Shown here: positions 1-8,659 of the stretch, one piece after another
Layout: every line of letters starts with the position of its first letter
Numbering within the stretch: position 1 is the first letter of the stretch
From: JAEUPI01 sp036520715
Lineage (GTDB): Bacteria; Pseudomonadota; Gammaproteobacteria; Burkholderiales; Burkholderiaceae_C
Assembly: GCA_036520715.1 (NCBI GenBank)
Contig: DATDJF010000362.1
Coordinates: 1-16,587 of the forward strand
DNA length: 16,587 bases
Reading direction: 5' to 3'
Position numbers and translations under genes: made by a program
The notes under the pieces: generated by a model
The model's database searches: none
Told to the model about the DNA's origin: nothing
The model's input: only the letters and a program-made list of their open reading frames with translations

Positions 1-741
1 GTAGAAGGCCGCGACACGGAATCGCTCCGGCGACAACGGCGTCGAGGCCTTGTCGATCAGCGGGGCGATGGCAGCGGGCATCTCGGGCAGCAGCGCCACC
101 TCGACGAAGATGAGCGGCTCGTCGGGCAGCTGCGGGTGGAAGAATCCGAAGCAGCGGCGATCCGGCTGCAAGCGGCGGCGCAAGTCGTCCCAGCCGTCGA
201 TCTCGTGCACCGCCTCGTGGCGGATGATCTGCTCGAGCAGTTGCGCCGGCGAGTTCCAGTCGACGCGGCGCATCTGCAGGAAGCCGGCGTTGAACCAGCT
301 CGACAGCAGGTGCAGCAGGTCGGCCTCCACCGCCTGCAGGTGCGGGTTCTTGGGCAGCCGTTCGAGCAGCGCGCGCCGCAGCCGCACGATCGCTGCCGTG
401 CCGCCCGGCGCGCGGTTGAGCCGCCGAAACAGCTCCTGGCGCGGCGGCTCGGTGGCGTGGGTCAGGCGCATCAGCTGTTCGGCGCCGGGCTGCGCGGCGT
501 AGGCTTGCGCGCTGGCCAGCACGGCCCGGGGGTCGGGGCTGAAGTCGCGCGCGAGGTGATCGAAGAAACGCGAGCGGCGGTCGTCGGCCAGCGCGTCGAT
601 GCGCCCGGCGATGCTCAGTGCAATCGCCGGGCCGTTGGCCTCGCCGCGCTCCGACAGCAGGCGCCGGCATTCGGCGAGCAGGCTGCGCAGCGCATGGTCC
701 TGGCGCAGGCCCTGCGCCCTGGACTTCAGTTCAGCCAGCAC
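1..741 (-). CDS. matA: Malonyl-CoA decarboxylase, N-terminal part (cut by window edge)
   Basis: The frame is open from a GTG at 741 to the window edge, giving 247 residues of a family that is usually about 400-500 long. The C-terminal catalytic part is therefore missing only because the window ends. The enzyme decarboxylates malonyl-CoA to acetyl-CoA and CO2, the last step of malonate use in bacterial mat pathways. The visible sequence has a helical N-terminal domain (about 1-140). After it come stretches I recognise from the family: DLLHLLSSWFNAGFL (141-155), RRVDW (158-162), IIRHEAVHEIDGWDDLRRRL (172-191), and CFGFFHPQLPDEPLIFVEVAL (start 197), which opens the GNAT-like catalytic fold. The start overlaps the end of the upstream GntR gene by 11 nt, with AAGGCAGG just upstream, so the two genes are probably co-transcribed and coupled. 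The family call is firm; the exact start is less so. Confidence 0.93.
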   Translation of the reverse strand, partial: MLAELKSRAQGLRQDHALRSLLAECRRLLSERGEANGPAIALSIAGRIDALADDRRSRFFDHLARDFSPDPRAVLASAQAYAAQPGAEQLMRLTHATEPPRQELFRRLNRAPGGTAAIVRLRRALLERLPKNPHLQAVEADLLHLLSSWFNAGFLQMRRVDWNSPAQLLEQIIRHEAVHEIDGWDDLRRRLQPDRRCFGFFHPQLPDEPLIFVEVALLPEMPAAIAPLIDKASTPLSPERFRVAAFY

Positions 742-1444
742 GACGGCCTGCCTTGCGCGCCGCCGGACGGGCCGCGCGCTTGGATTCGAGCTGCTGCAGC
801 GCCTTGAGGGCGGTGAGCTGCGCCATCAGGTGATCGTGCATCGCACGCTCGGCACGCACGGCATCACGCTGCTCGATCGCATCGATCAGCACCCGGTGCT
901 CGTTGATCGACGCGTCGATGCGCCCCGGCAGCGCGAGCTGGCGGCCGCGCCACAGGCGCACGAACTTGCGCAGGTCGCCCGTCACGCGGTCGAGCCAGCG
1001 GTTGTCGGCCAGTGCCTGCACGCGGCTGTGGAAGGCGTGGTTGGCGTTGTAGTAGCCGTCGATGTGCTGCGTGGCGGCGTGGCGCTCGAGCTGGTTGTGC
1101 AGGCGGCGCAACTCGGCGACGTCGTCGTCGCCGGCCTTGCGCACCGCCTCGTAGGCGCAACGCCCCTCGAGCAGTGCCATCACCGGCAGCAGCGCCTCGG
1201 CGTCGGCATCGGTCATCTCGATCACGCGGCAACCGCGCCGCGGCACCAACTCGACCAGGCCTTCGGCGGCGAGCACCTTCAGCGCCTCGCGCAGCGGCGT
1301 GCGGCTGATGCTCCATCGTGTGGCGAGCGCCTTCTCGTCGATGTAGTCGCCGGGCTTCAGCTCGCGCTCGAACACCATCGCACGCAATCGTGCAGCCACG
1401 CCGTCGTGCATCGAGGTGCCGTGCAGGGGGATGGGGTCGGCCAT
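731..1444 (-). CDS. matR: GntR-family (FCD subgroup) regulator, MatR-like
   Basis: This 237-residue regulator has an N-terminal winged helix (about 12-75; recognition region EKALATRWSISRTPLREALK at 37-56, wing PRRGCRV). A C-terminal all-helical FCD ligand domain follows (about 80-215). Candidate metal/ligand residues are visible in NHAFH (135-139), NEH (181-183) and HDH (203-205); Asn135 stands where many FCD proteins have Asp. The tail is Arg/Ala-rich and basic. The gene overlaps the malonyl-CoA decarboxylase, which matches the known MatR-matA arrangement where MatR represses malonate genes and malonate relieves it. By analogy this protein probably senses malonate or malonyl-CoA and represses its own promoter (see 1469-1497). 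The family is certain; the MatR assignment rests on the neighbour. Confidence 0.88.
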   Translation of the reverse strand: MADPIPLHGTSMHDGVAARLRAMVFERELKPGDYIDEKALATRWSISRTPLREALKVLAAEGLVELVPRRGCRVIEMTDADAEALLPVMALLEGRCAYEAVRKAGDDDVAELRRLHNQLERHAATQHIDGYYNANHAFHSRVQALADNRWLDRVTGDLRKFVRLWRGRQLALPGRIDASINEHRVLIDAIEQRDAVRAERAMHDHLMAQLTALKALQQLESKRAARPAARKAGRRAG

Positions 1445-1468
1445 GGCGAATTGGGGCGGGTCGCAGGC

Positions 1469-1497
1469 ACTGTAATCCCATAATTACGTAATCTCAA
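1469..1497 (-). promoter_or_regulatory. Predicted sigma-70 promoter of the matR-matA operon
   Basis: Read on the minus strand there is TTGAGA (1497-1492), a 17-nt spacer and TACAGT (1474-1469), close to the -35/-10 consensus. Transcription would start near 1462, leaving a short leader of about 18 nt before the ATG at 1444. No clear Shine-Dalgarno sequence lies in that leader. The spacer is an A/T-rich island in otherwise GC-rich DNA. Confidence 0.5.
1472..1493. promoter_or_regulatory. Candidate MatR operator: GTAATC / ATTACGTAAT
   Basis: A perfect 10-bp palindrome, ATTACGTAAT (1483-1492), lies inside the promoter spacer of the GntR gene. A second GTAATC half-element at 1472-1477 repeats the one at 1488-1493. 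A repressor bound here would block RNA polymerase, so it is the natural place for autorepression. It also lies about 80 nt upstream of the divergent sigma-54 activator gene. That MatR is the protein binding here is inference. Confidence 0.45.
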
Positions 1498-1573
1498 GGC
1501 CTGGGAATCCCTGCCGCTGATCTTCGGGTGGCATCGGATCGTCTGCCTCGGGGCCGCGCGCTACAGTCGGCCG

Positions 1574-3016
<1,443 letters not shown>

Positions 3017-3101
3017 CCAGAGGATCGGAACCCGGCACGCCGGATCGGGGCATTGACGCCGCTCACCCGGAGCGGCTGAAATCCGCGCTCCAGGCCACCG
3101 C

Positions 3102-4067
3102 ATGAGCACACTCGACGCACACCACGACCTGGCCGCGAAGGCGGCGCGGCCGCTCGCGGCCCTGTTGCTGAGCTGGTTGGCGCTCGGCGCCCAGGCCGCC
3201 ATCGAGGATGGCAACGTCGAGGCCGCCAAACGCGAGCTGTTGCGCACGCAGGCGCTGGCGCTCGAAAACGGCGAGGGTGTCGAGCGTGATCCGGCGGCCG
3301 CTGCCAAGCTGTATTGCGAGGCGGCGCGGCTGGGCGACGCGGCTGCGCAGTTCAACCTCGGCTGGATGTACAGCAACGGCCGCGGCGTCGAACGCAGCGA
3401 CCAGTGGGCGGCCTTCTTCTTTCATGCAGCCGCCGAGCAGGGCTTCGAGCAGGCGCAACGCATGCTGAGCCAGGTCGGCGGCGCGCCGACCTACGTGCCC
3501 GACTGCATGCGCGAGCCCGAGCCGCCCAAGATGGCGGCCGCCAAACCCACGCTACGGCGGGCACCGCCGGTGCCCGCGGCGGCGCCGGTGGTGCTGGCAC
3601 GCCCGTCGTGGCCGCTGCCGATCGTCAACATGGTCAAGGCCATCGCGCCCGAGTACAAGGTGCATCCGCAACTCGTGCTGTCGGTGATCCAGACCGAATC
3701 GAATTTCGACACCGTGGCGCTGTCGCCCAAGAACGCCAAGGGGCTGATGCAACTCATCCCAGAGACGGCGGCGCGCTTCGGCGTGCGCAACGCCTACGAC
3801 GCGCAGCAGAACGTGCGCGGGGGCACCGCCTACCTGCAGTGGCTGCTCGCCTACTACCAGGGTGACGTCACGCTCGCCGCCGCCGCCTACAACGCCGGCG
3901 AGGGCGCGGTCGACCGCTACCGCGGCGTGCCGCCGTACGCCGAGACGCGCGCCTACGTGCGCAAGGTGACCGACCTGTTCGGCGCCTACTTCCACCCGTT
4001 CGACGCCGCGGTCACCGAGCCGTCGCCGCGGCTGAGCGCAGCCAAGGCAAGCGTGCTGAGCCGTTGA
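3102..4067 (+). CDS. Secreted Sel1-repeat lytic transglycosylase (SLT domain)
   Basis: The 321-residue protein probably cleaves the glycan strands of peptidoglycan in the periplasm, forming 1,6-anhydro-muropeptides. A hydrophobic segment (about 17-32, ending ALGAQA) looks like a signal peptide. Two Sel1-type repeats follow (about 45-80 and 81-117; GEGVERDPAAAAKLYCEAA, NGRGVERSDQWAAFFFHAA). A Pro/Ala linker with Cys135 leads to an SLT domain (about 170-297). The SLT hallmarks are complete: catalytic Glu199 in QTESNF, GLMQLIPETA (214-223), AYNAGEGAV (262-270) and PPYAETRAYVRKV (277-289). Sel1 repeats are usually protein-interaction modules, so this enzyme may be held in a larger complex. The gene ends 15 nt from the convergent dehydrogenase gene, with no evident terminator between them. 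Confidence 0.92.
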   Translation: MSTLDAHHDLAAKAARPLAALLLSWLALGAQAAIEDGNVEAAKRELLRTQALALENGEGVERDPAAAAKLYCEAARLGDAAAQFNLGWMYSNGRGVERSDQWAAFFFHAAAEQGFEQAQRMLSQVGGAPTYVPDCMREPEPPKMAAAKPTLRRAPPVPAAAPVVLARPSWPLPIVNMVKAIAPEYKVHPQLVLSVIQTESNFDTVALSPKNAKGLMQLIPETAARFGVRNAYDAQQNVRGGTAYLQWLLAYYQGDVTLAAAAYNAGEGAVDRYRGVPPYAETRAYVRKVTDLFGAYFHPFDAAVTEPSPRLSAAKASVLSR

Positions 4068-4082
4068 ACCGATCGTGGCCGC

Positions 4083-4982
4083 TCAGCGCGGCACGATCTT
4101 CACGTTGGCCAGCTTCTCCTGCGCTTCCACCAGCGACGGCACCAGCTTGTTGCCGAAGCCCAAGGCGCAGGCCAGCACCAGCGACTGGTGCGTGGCCTCG
4201 CCCATCACGGTGGGTACGCCGAGGTTCTCGGCCATGTGGGTGTAGTAGCGCACGTCCTTGCGCGCGTTGTTGAGCTCGAACTTCATGCCGTCGAGCTGGC
4301 CATCGAGCGTCTTGCTCATGATCTGAAAGAGGCCCGAGTTCACCAGTCCGGCCGACACCAGCGACACCAGCTTCTTCAGGTCGATGCCGGCGCGTTGCCC
4401 CACCGCGAACGCCTCGGCGGTGGCGTTGCACACCGCCTGCGCGATGAAGTTGTTGAGCAGCTTGATGATGTGGCCGGCCCCTGGCCCGCCGACGTGAAAC
4501 ACGTTCTCGGCGAAACACTTCAGCAGCGGCTCGATGCGCGCGAAATCTTCCGGCGTCGCGCCAACCATCACGTTGAGCTTGCCGGCCTCGGCCTCCACCG
4601 GCGTGCGCGCCAGCGGCGCGTCGATGAAGCTCACGCCCTTGGCGGCGCACGCCTCGCGCATACGCGCGGTGGAGTCGGGCTCGCTGGTCGAGGTGTCGAC
4701 GATGATCAGCCCCTTGGCCGCACCCGCCAGCAGCCCGTCGGCGCCGCTCACCACCTGCTCGACCTGCGGCGAGCCGGTGACGCACAGGAACACCACACCG
4801 CACTCGCGCGCCAGCGCGGCGGGGCTCGGCGCCTCCGTCGCGCCGGCGGCCAGCAGATCGGCCACGCGGTCGCGTTTGCGGAACGCCGAGATGCCGAGCG
4901 GGTGGCCCTTGGCGAGCAGGTTCTTTGCCATGCCGTGGCCCATGAGGCCCGACGCGCCGATGAAGCCGATCTTCGTTGCCAT
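4083..4982 (-). CDS. NAD(P)-dependent beta-hydroxyacid dehydrogenase (3-hydroxyisobutyrate dehydrogenase family)
   Basis: The 299-residue protein has an N-terminal Rossmann domain (GFIGASGLMGHGMAKNL, 6-22; VDTSTSEP, 95-102). A C-terminal helical domain carries the catalytic Lys174 in GHIIKLLNN (170-178) and a KD pair at 242-243. The family oxidises beta-hydroxyacids to semialdehydes or reduces the reverse pairs. The usual substrate loop DAPVSGG reads DAPLART here (121-127), so 3-hydroxyisobutyrate itself is doubtful and the substrate is open. The start lies only 12 nt after the stop of the tannase-family gene, so it is very probably the last gene of the dctPQM-esterase operon. I infer that it handles a hydroxyacid released by the esterase or imported by the TRAP transporter. 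Confidence 0.88.
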   Translation of the reverse strand: MATKIGFIGASGLMGHGMAKNLLAKGHPLGISAFRKRDRVADLLAAGATEAPSPAALARECGVVFLCVTGSPQVEQVVSGADGLLAGAAKGLIIVDTSTSEPDSTARMREACAAKGVSFIDAPLARTPVEAEAGKLNVMVGATPEDFARIEPLLKCFAENVFHVGGPGAGHIIKLLNNFIAQAVCNATAEAFAVGQRAGIDLKKLVSLVSAGLVNSGLFQIMSKTLDGQLDGMKFELNNARKDVRYYTHMAENLGVPTVMGEATHQSLVLACALGFGNKLVPSLVEAQEKLANVKIVPR

Positions 4983-4994
4983 GTGTGATTCGTC

Positions 4995-6539
4995 TCAGGG
5001 TGAAGTGCAGGTGAAGCTGCCGGAGGCGGTGGGCGCACCGCCTTGGTAGCGCGGATAAGTCGGGTACTCGCACAGCGGCCGCGACAGCACGACCTCGCCA
5101 CTGGCCGGATCGGTGCGTGTGGCGCGCAGCGTACCCGGTGCCTTGTGCCGGGTCACCCACGCGTCGAGCGCGGCCAGCAGGTCGGTCGAGTCGGCGCCCG
5201 GGCCGCCGGCGCAGTGGTTGACCCCCGGCGCCAGGTAGTAGCGCAGGAAGTGATCGGCATTGGCCGGGCCGCCCACCGCACGCACCACACGCTGGTGGTA
5301 CTCGGTGGTCGAGCGGTAGCTCAGCGCCGAGTCGTTGGTGCCGTGCCAGAGGATCAGCTTGCCGCCCGAGCCGACGAAGTGATGGATGTTGGCGTTGTTG
5401 GCGTCGTTGAGCGCCGCCATGATGTGCAGCGCCAGCGGGTTGCTCTCGTAGTCGTAGAGCAGCGAGTTGGCGTCGGGGTCGCGCGCCAGGTAGTACTTGA
5501 TCGTCGTGTCCGAGAACAGGAACTGCAGCCGGATGCCGCCGCTGACCCACGGGTCCCAGGCGCCGGGCGCGTCTTCGTTGCCGCTGAGCGGCCAGCCGGC
5601 GTTGCGATAGCGCCCGCCCAGGAACGTGGCCGGCGTCGTCCACGACTGCACCACCGCGAGCTGCGCGTCCGACAGGCAGCCGTTGCCGGTGTCGGCGCCA
5701 CCGGGGCAGCGCAGCGTGGCGGGGTCGAAGTGGCAGGCCTGCGGATTCGACACCAGGCCATCGGCCAGGCCGTCCTGCGCATCGCAGGCGGCGAGCACCG
5801 CCTGGCTCAGCGTGGTCACCTTCGCCGGGGGCATCGCGCCGCCGGGTGCGGCCAGCGCCTTGGCGGTGCGGTTGAATGCGCCCATGATGCCGACCCAGTT
5901 GTAGGCCGGCGCGCGCGAGATCACGCCGTCGAACAGCCACGGGAAGCGCTGCACCGTCATCAGCGCTTCGCGGCCGCCGTTGGAGCAGCCCTCGAAGTAC
6001 GACTTGCGCGGCGCGCGCTGGTAGTACACGCGCACGATCTCGCGCGCCGCGTGGGTGACGGTCGGCACCGACAGGAAGCCGAACTGAGCGGCCGCCAGCG
6101 GGTCGCCCTGGATGAACGAAGCGTCGAGGCCGCTGCCCTGGTGGCCCGAATCGCTGCTGACCTGCGCGAAGCCCTTGCCCAGCGCGCCCGGGTCGAGCGG
6201 CGGGATCGCGCCGTTGTAGCCGCCGCCACCGCCGTAGTGCAGCTTGGAGTTCCACTCGGTCGGCAGGCGCAGCTCGAAGTTGAGCTTCGGCTCGATCAGC
6301 CCGTGCACGCGGCAGTACTCGGGCAGCGTGGCGGTGGCCGCCACCAGCGCGGCCGACACGACCTGCGCGTCGGCGATGCGGCGCCCGGTGAGCTCGGAGC
6401 AGGTGACGCGGTCACGGTCGCGGCCGCGGTGGTTGTTGTCTGCCCACGCGGCGCCGGCGATCGTGGTGCCGGCAAGCACCAGAGCAGTCCAGCGTGCGGC
6501 GCTGCGCGCGACGCACTGGCCAAAGGGTGCAGTGTTCAT
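4995..6539 (-). CDS. Secreted tannase/feruloyl-esterase-family hydrolase
   Basis: The 514-residue alpha/beta-hydrolase belongs to the tannase family, which also includes fungal feruloyl esterases and MHETase. It has a signal peptide (about 1-33, ending GAAWA). The nucleophile is Ser186 in FEGCSNGGREAL, the acid Asp403 in WHGTNDSALS, and the base His442 in GVNHCAGGPGAD. Cys185 and Cys443 next to the triad form the family's CS-D-HC disulfide signature. The lid domain (about 215-390) contains a calcium-site-like segment DAQDGLADG (253-261) and more cysteines. The family hydrolyses aromatic carboxylic esters such as gallate, ferulate or mono-terephthalate esters; the substrate here cannot be told. 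AGGAGA (6551-6546) lies 6 nt before the ATG. Position between dctM and a dehydrogenase suggests periplasmic or extracellular ester cleavage followed by uptake and oxidation of the product. Confidence 0.92.
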   Translation of the reverse strand: MNTAPFGQCVARSAARWTALVLAGTTIAGAAWADNNHRGRDRDRVTCSELTGRRIADAQVVSAALVAATATLPEYCRVHGLIEPKLNFELRLPTEWNSKLHYGGGGGYNGAIPPLDPGALGKGFAQVSSDSGHQGSGLDASFIQGDPLAAAQFGFLSVPTVTHAAREIVRVYYQRAPRKSYFEGCSNGGREALMTVQRFPWLFDGVISRAPAYNWVGIMGAFNRTAKALAAPGGAMPPAKVTTLSQAVLAACDAQDGLADGLVSNPQACHFDPATLRCPGGADTGNGCLSDAQLAVVQSWTTPATFLGGRYRNAGWPLSGNEDAPGAWDPWVSGGIRLQFLFSDTTIKYYLARDPDANSLLYDYESNPLALHIMAALNDANNANIHHFVGSGGKLILWHGTNDSALSYRSTTEYHQRVVRAVGGPANADHFLRYYLAPGVNHCAGGPGADSTDLLAALDAWVTRHKAPGTLRATRTDPASGEVVLSRPLCEYPTYPRYQGGAPTASGSFTCTSP

Positions 6540-6565
6540 GCGTCGTCTCCTCGTTCGTCGTTCAC

Positions 6566-6643
6566 GCCACGGGAGCGTGGCATGGCGCGCGGCGCGTCAC
6601 TGCGCTGCAGCGCCCGCGCAGTCTGCTCCGAGGCAGTCTGCCT
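6566..6643. other. Inverted repeats in the dctM-esterase gap
   Basis: The 138-nt gap between dctM and the esterase gene holds three compact dyads: GCCACG-GGAG-CGTGGC (6566-6581), the 12-bp palindrome GCGCTGCAGCGC (6602-6613) and AGGCA-GTC-TGCCT (6631-6643). None has a T-run on the minus strand, so they are not obvious intrinsic terminators. They could stabilise the upstream mRNA 3' end or tune read-through into the esterase gene. Confidence 0.4.
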
Positions 6644-6677
6644 GACGAGGGGCGGGTCTCTTGCGCCGACGGCACGG

Positions 6678-7994
6678 TTACAACGTGCCGGGCGGGAACA
6701 GCCGCGGCAGGAACAACGGAATGCTGGGCCACAGGATGATCGCCGCCAGCACCAGCAGCATCGGCACCAGAAAGATGAAGGTGTCTTTCAGGGCGTCGAT
6801 GATGCGGATCTTGGCCACCGCGCACGCCACCATCAGGCACAGGCCGTATGGCGGCGTCACCAGGCCGAACGCCAGCGAGACGATACCGACGATCGCGAAG
6901 TGCACCGGGTCCATGCCGGCGCTTTGGGCCAGCGGCTGCAGGATGGTGCCGACGATGATGATGGCCGGGATCGCATCGAGGAAGCAGCCCACCACCAGGA
7001 ACACGCCGGCGATGAAGAAGCCAGTGGTGGTGGCGCCCATGCCCCAGCCCGCCACGTTGGCCAGCAGCGCCTTGGGGATCTGGTAATACGCCAGCAGCCA
7101 GCCGAAGGCGCTGGCCGTGCCGACGCAGAACAGCGTGATGCCGGCCAGCTTGCCGGTGTCGAGCAGCGCGTGGTGCAGGCCCTTCAAGCCCATTTCGCGG
7201 TACACCAGCATGGTCAGCGCGCCGGCGTACAGCACCGCGATGGCGGCTGATTCGGTGGCGGTGAACCAGCCGAAGATCTTGCCGCCGACGATGATGAACG
7301 GCGTCATCAGCGCAGGGATCGACACCAGCGCCGACGCGAACACCTCGCGCAGCGTGGCACGCGGGTAGGTGGGGTAGCCGCGCCGCTTGGCGTAGCCGTG
7401 CACGGTGGCCATCTGCGCCAGGCCGATCAGCAGCCCCGGGATGATGCCGGCCAGCATCAGCGCGCCGATGCTCACGGTCAGCACGCCACCCCACACGATC
7501 ATCATGATCGACGGCGGGATGATCGCCGCCATCACCGCCGACACCGCGGTCACCGCCACCGAGAAGCTGAGGTCGTAGCCTTCCTTGGTCTGCGCCTCGA
7601 TGAAGATCTTGCTCTGGCTCGCCGCGTCGGCGGTGGACGAGCCCGACACCCCGGCGAAGAAGATCGACAGCACCACGTTGATCTGGGCCAGTCCACCGGG
7701 GAAGTGGCCGACCAGCGCGCGCGAGAAACGCACCAATCGATCGGTGATGCCACCCACGTTCATCAGGTTGGCGGTGAGCAGGAAGAACGGTACCGCCAGC
7801 AGGATGAACGAGTTGAAGGCGTTGAAGGTCTCCTGCACCAGGCCCTGGGTGTCCAGCCGCGGCTCGATGAAGTACATCGGCACACAGGCGATGCCCAGTG
7901 CAAACGCGACCGGCACACGCACCAGCATCAGCGCGAAGAAGATGCCGAACAGGATGAGCGCCGCGGTGCCCGGGCTCAGCACGCCGCCGCTCAT
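6678..7994 (-). CDS. dctM: TRAP transporter large permease (DctM)
   Basis: The 438-residue polytopic inner-membrane protein is of normal DctM length, with about twelve hydrophobic segments. Family stretches are visible: GVSGSSTADAASQSKIFI (start about 115), AAIIPPSIMMIVWGG, and VSLAFGLVTPPYGLCLMVACAVAKI near the end. It is the ion-coupled transport subunit that takes substrate from the DctP binding protein. Its ATG overlaps the dctQ stop as ATGA, so the two permease subunits are translationally coupled. A short dyad, GGCACG-N7-CGTGCC (6671-6689), spans the stop codon. The substrate is unknown; the context (esterase, hydroxyacid dehydrogenase) points to an organic acid. Confidence 0.95.
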   Translation of the reverse strand: MSGGVLSPGTAALILFGIFFALMLVRVPVAFALGIACVPMYFIEPRLDTQGLVQETFNAFNSFILLAVPFFLLTANLMNVGGITDRLVRFSRALVGHFPGGLAQINVVLSIFFAGVSGSSTADAASQSKIFIEAQTKEGYDLSFSVAVTAVSAVMAAIIPPSIMMIVWGGVLTVSIGALMLAGIIPGLLIGLAQMATVHGYAKRRGYPTYPRATLREVFASALVSIPALMTPFIIVGGKIFGWFTATESAAIAVLYAGALTMLVYREMGLKGLHHALLDTGKLAGITLFCVGTASAFGWLLAYYQIPKALLANVAGWGMGATTTGFFIAGVFLVVGCFLDAIPAIIIVGTILQPLAQSAGMDPVHFAIVGIVSLAFGLVTPPYGLCLMVACAVAKIRIIDALKDTFIFLVPMLLVLAAIILWPSIPLFLPRLFPPGTL

Positions 7995-8503
7995 GCCTTG
8001 GTCTCCATGCCGGCGCTGCCGTCATGCCCGAACAGCACACGCAGCGCATCGGCCATGCGCTCGCCCTGAAACACCAGCCACGTCAACCCGGTGACCGGCC
8101 AGGCGATGTGGATCATCCACAGCGGCAACTCGGCCAGCTCGGAGACGCGGTTCCAGGCGAAGGCGGTGAACAGATAGCCGCCCCACACGAACACCAGCGC
8201 GAACCCCAGCACGCCGAGGCCCGAGACGATGCGCACCAGCGCGTTGGCGCGTGGCGGCAACTTCGGCCAGACGTCGACCTCGAAGTGCGCACCGTCGCGC
8301 ACGCCGATCATGGCGCCGATCATCACCATCCAGACGAACAGGAAACGCGCCATCTCCTCGGTCCAGATGTAGCTCGGGATCAGCGCCGTGTAGCGCGAGA
8401 AGATCTGCAGCGACACCGGCACGATGATGATGGCCACCGACGCCACCAGCAGCCACGACAGGAAGCGGCTGTAGGCGGCCGTGAGTCGCCGGTAGAAATG
8501 CAT
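7991..8503 (-). CDS. dctQ: TRAP transporter small permease (DctQ)
   Basis: A 170-residue protein with four hydrophobic segments (about 14-33, 49-63, 87-110 and 128-145) and the DctQ signature region VSLQIFSRYTALIPSYIWTEE followed by RFLFVWMVMIGAM. It pairs with DctM in the inner membrane. I start it at the ATG at 8503. A longer frame from a TTG at 8578 would add 25 residues, but these are encoded by an intergenic inverted repeat and do not look like DctQ sequence. No strong Shine-Dalgarno sequence precedes the ATG. The stop overlaps the dctM start by 4 nt. Confidence 0.9.
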   Translation of the reverse strand: MHFYRRLTAAYSRFLSWLLVASVAIIIVPVSLQIFSRYTALIPSYIWTEEMARFLFVWMVMIGAMIGVRDGAHFEVDVWPKLPPRANALVRIVSGLGVLGFALVFVWGGYLFTAFAWNRVSELAELPLWMIHIAWPVTGLTWLVFQGERMADALRVLFGHDGSAGMETKA

Positions 8504-8551
8504 GCGCAGGGAAACGAGCGACGCCAGCGTGCTACCGCGCAACTGACGCGT

Positions 8552-8659
8552 GGCGCCACTCCAGTGGCGCCTCCCCAAGTGAACACCGCGGATCCGGCTT
8601 GGCCGGTCCGCTGGTGTTGCCCCCTGGGGGGAGACGGCCGCCAGGCCGCTTCGGGGGGG
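8552..8659. repeat. Hairpin-rich intergenic element between dctP and dctQ
   Basis: The 156-nt gap between dctP and dctQ holds a perfect 9-bp inverted repeat with a 2-nt centre, GGCGCCACTCCAGTGGCGCC (8552-8571). It also holds CCCCC-T-GGGGG (8620-8630), CGGCC-N4-GGCCG (8635-8648) and a G7 run (8653-8659) that can pair with the C-tract at 8620-8624. The style resembles dispersed G/C-rich intergenic elements I know from Burkholderiales genomes, but a second copy is not visible in this window. On the transcript it lies directly after the dctP stop codon, where it could protect or attenuate the mRNA. Confidence 0.55.

Noticed and set aside
1531..1546. TGGCAT...TGC resembling a sigma-54 promoter before the activator gene
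   Set aside because: The spacing between GG and GC is 12-13 nt, not 10.
4068..4082. Possible bidirectional terminator between the convergent transglycosylase and dehydrogenase genes
   Set aside because: Only 15 nt separate the stop codons and no stem with a T-run is visible.
5043..7250. A long plus-strand open frame opposite the esterase and dctM
   Set aside because: It covers real genes on the other strand and the gap between them, has no recognisable domain and has the same antisense composition.
8504..8578. N-terminal extension of DctQ from a TTG start
   Set aside because: The added 25 residues are encoded largely by an intergenic inverted repeat and do not match DctQ; the ATG at 8503 gives the normal length.
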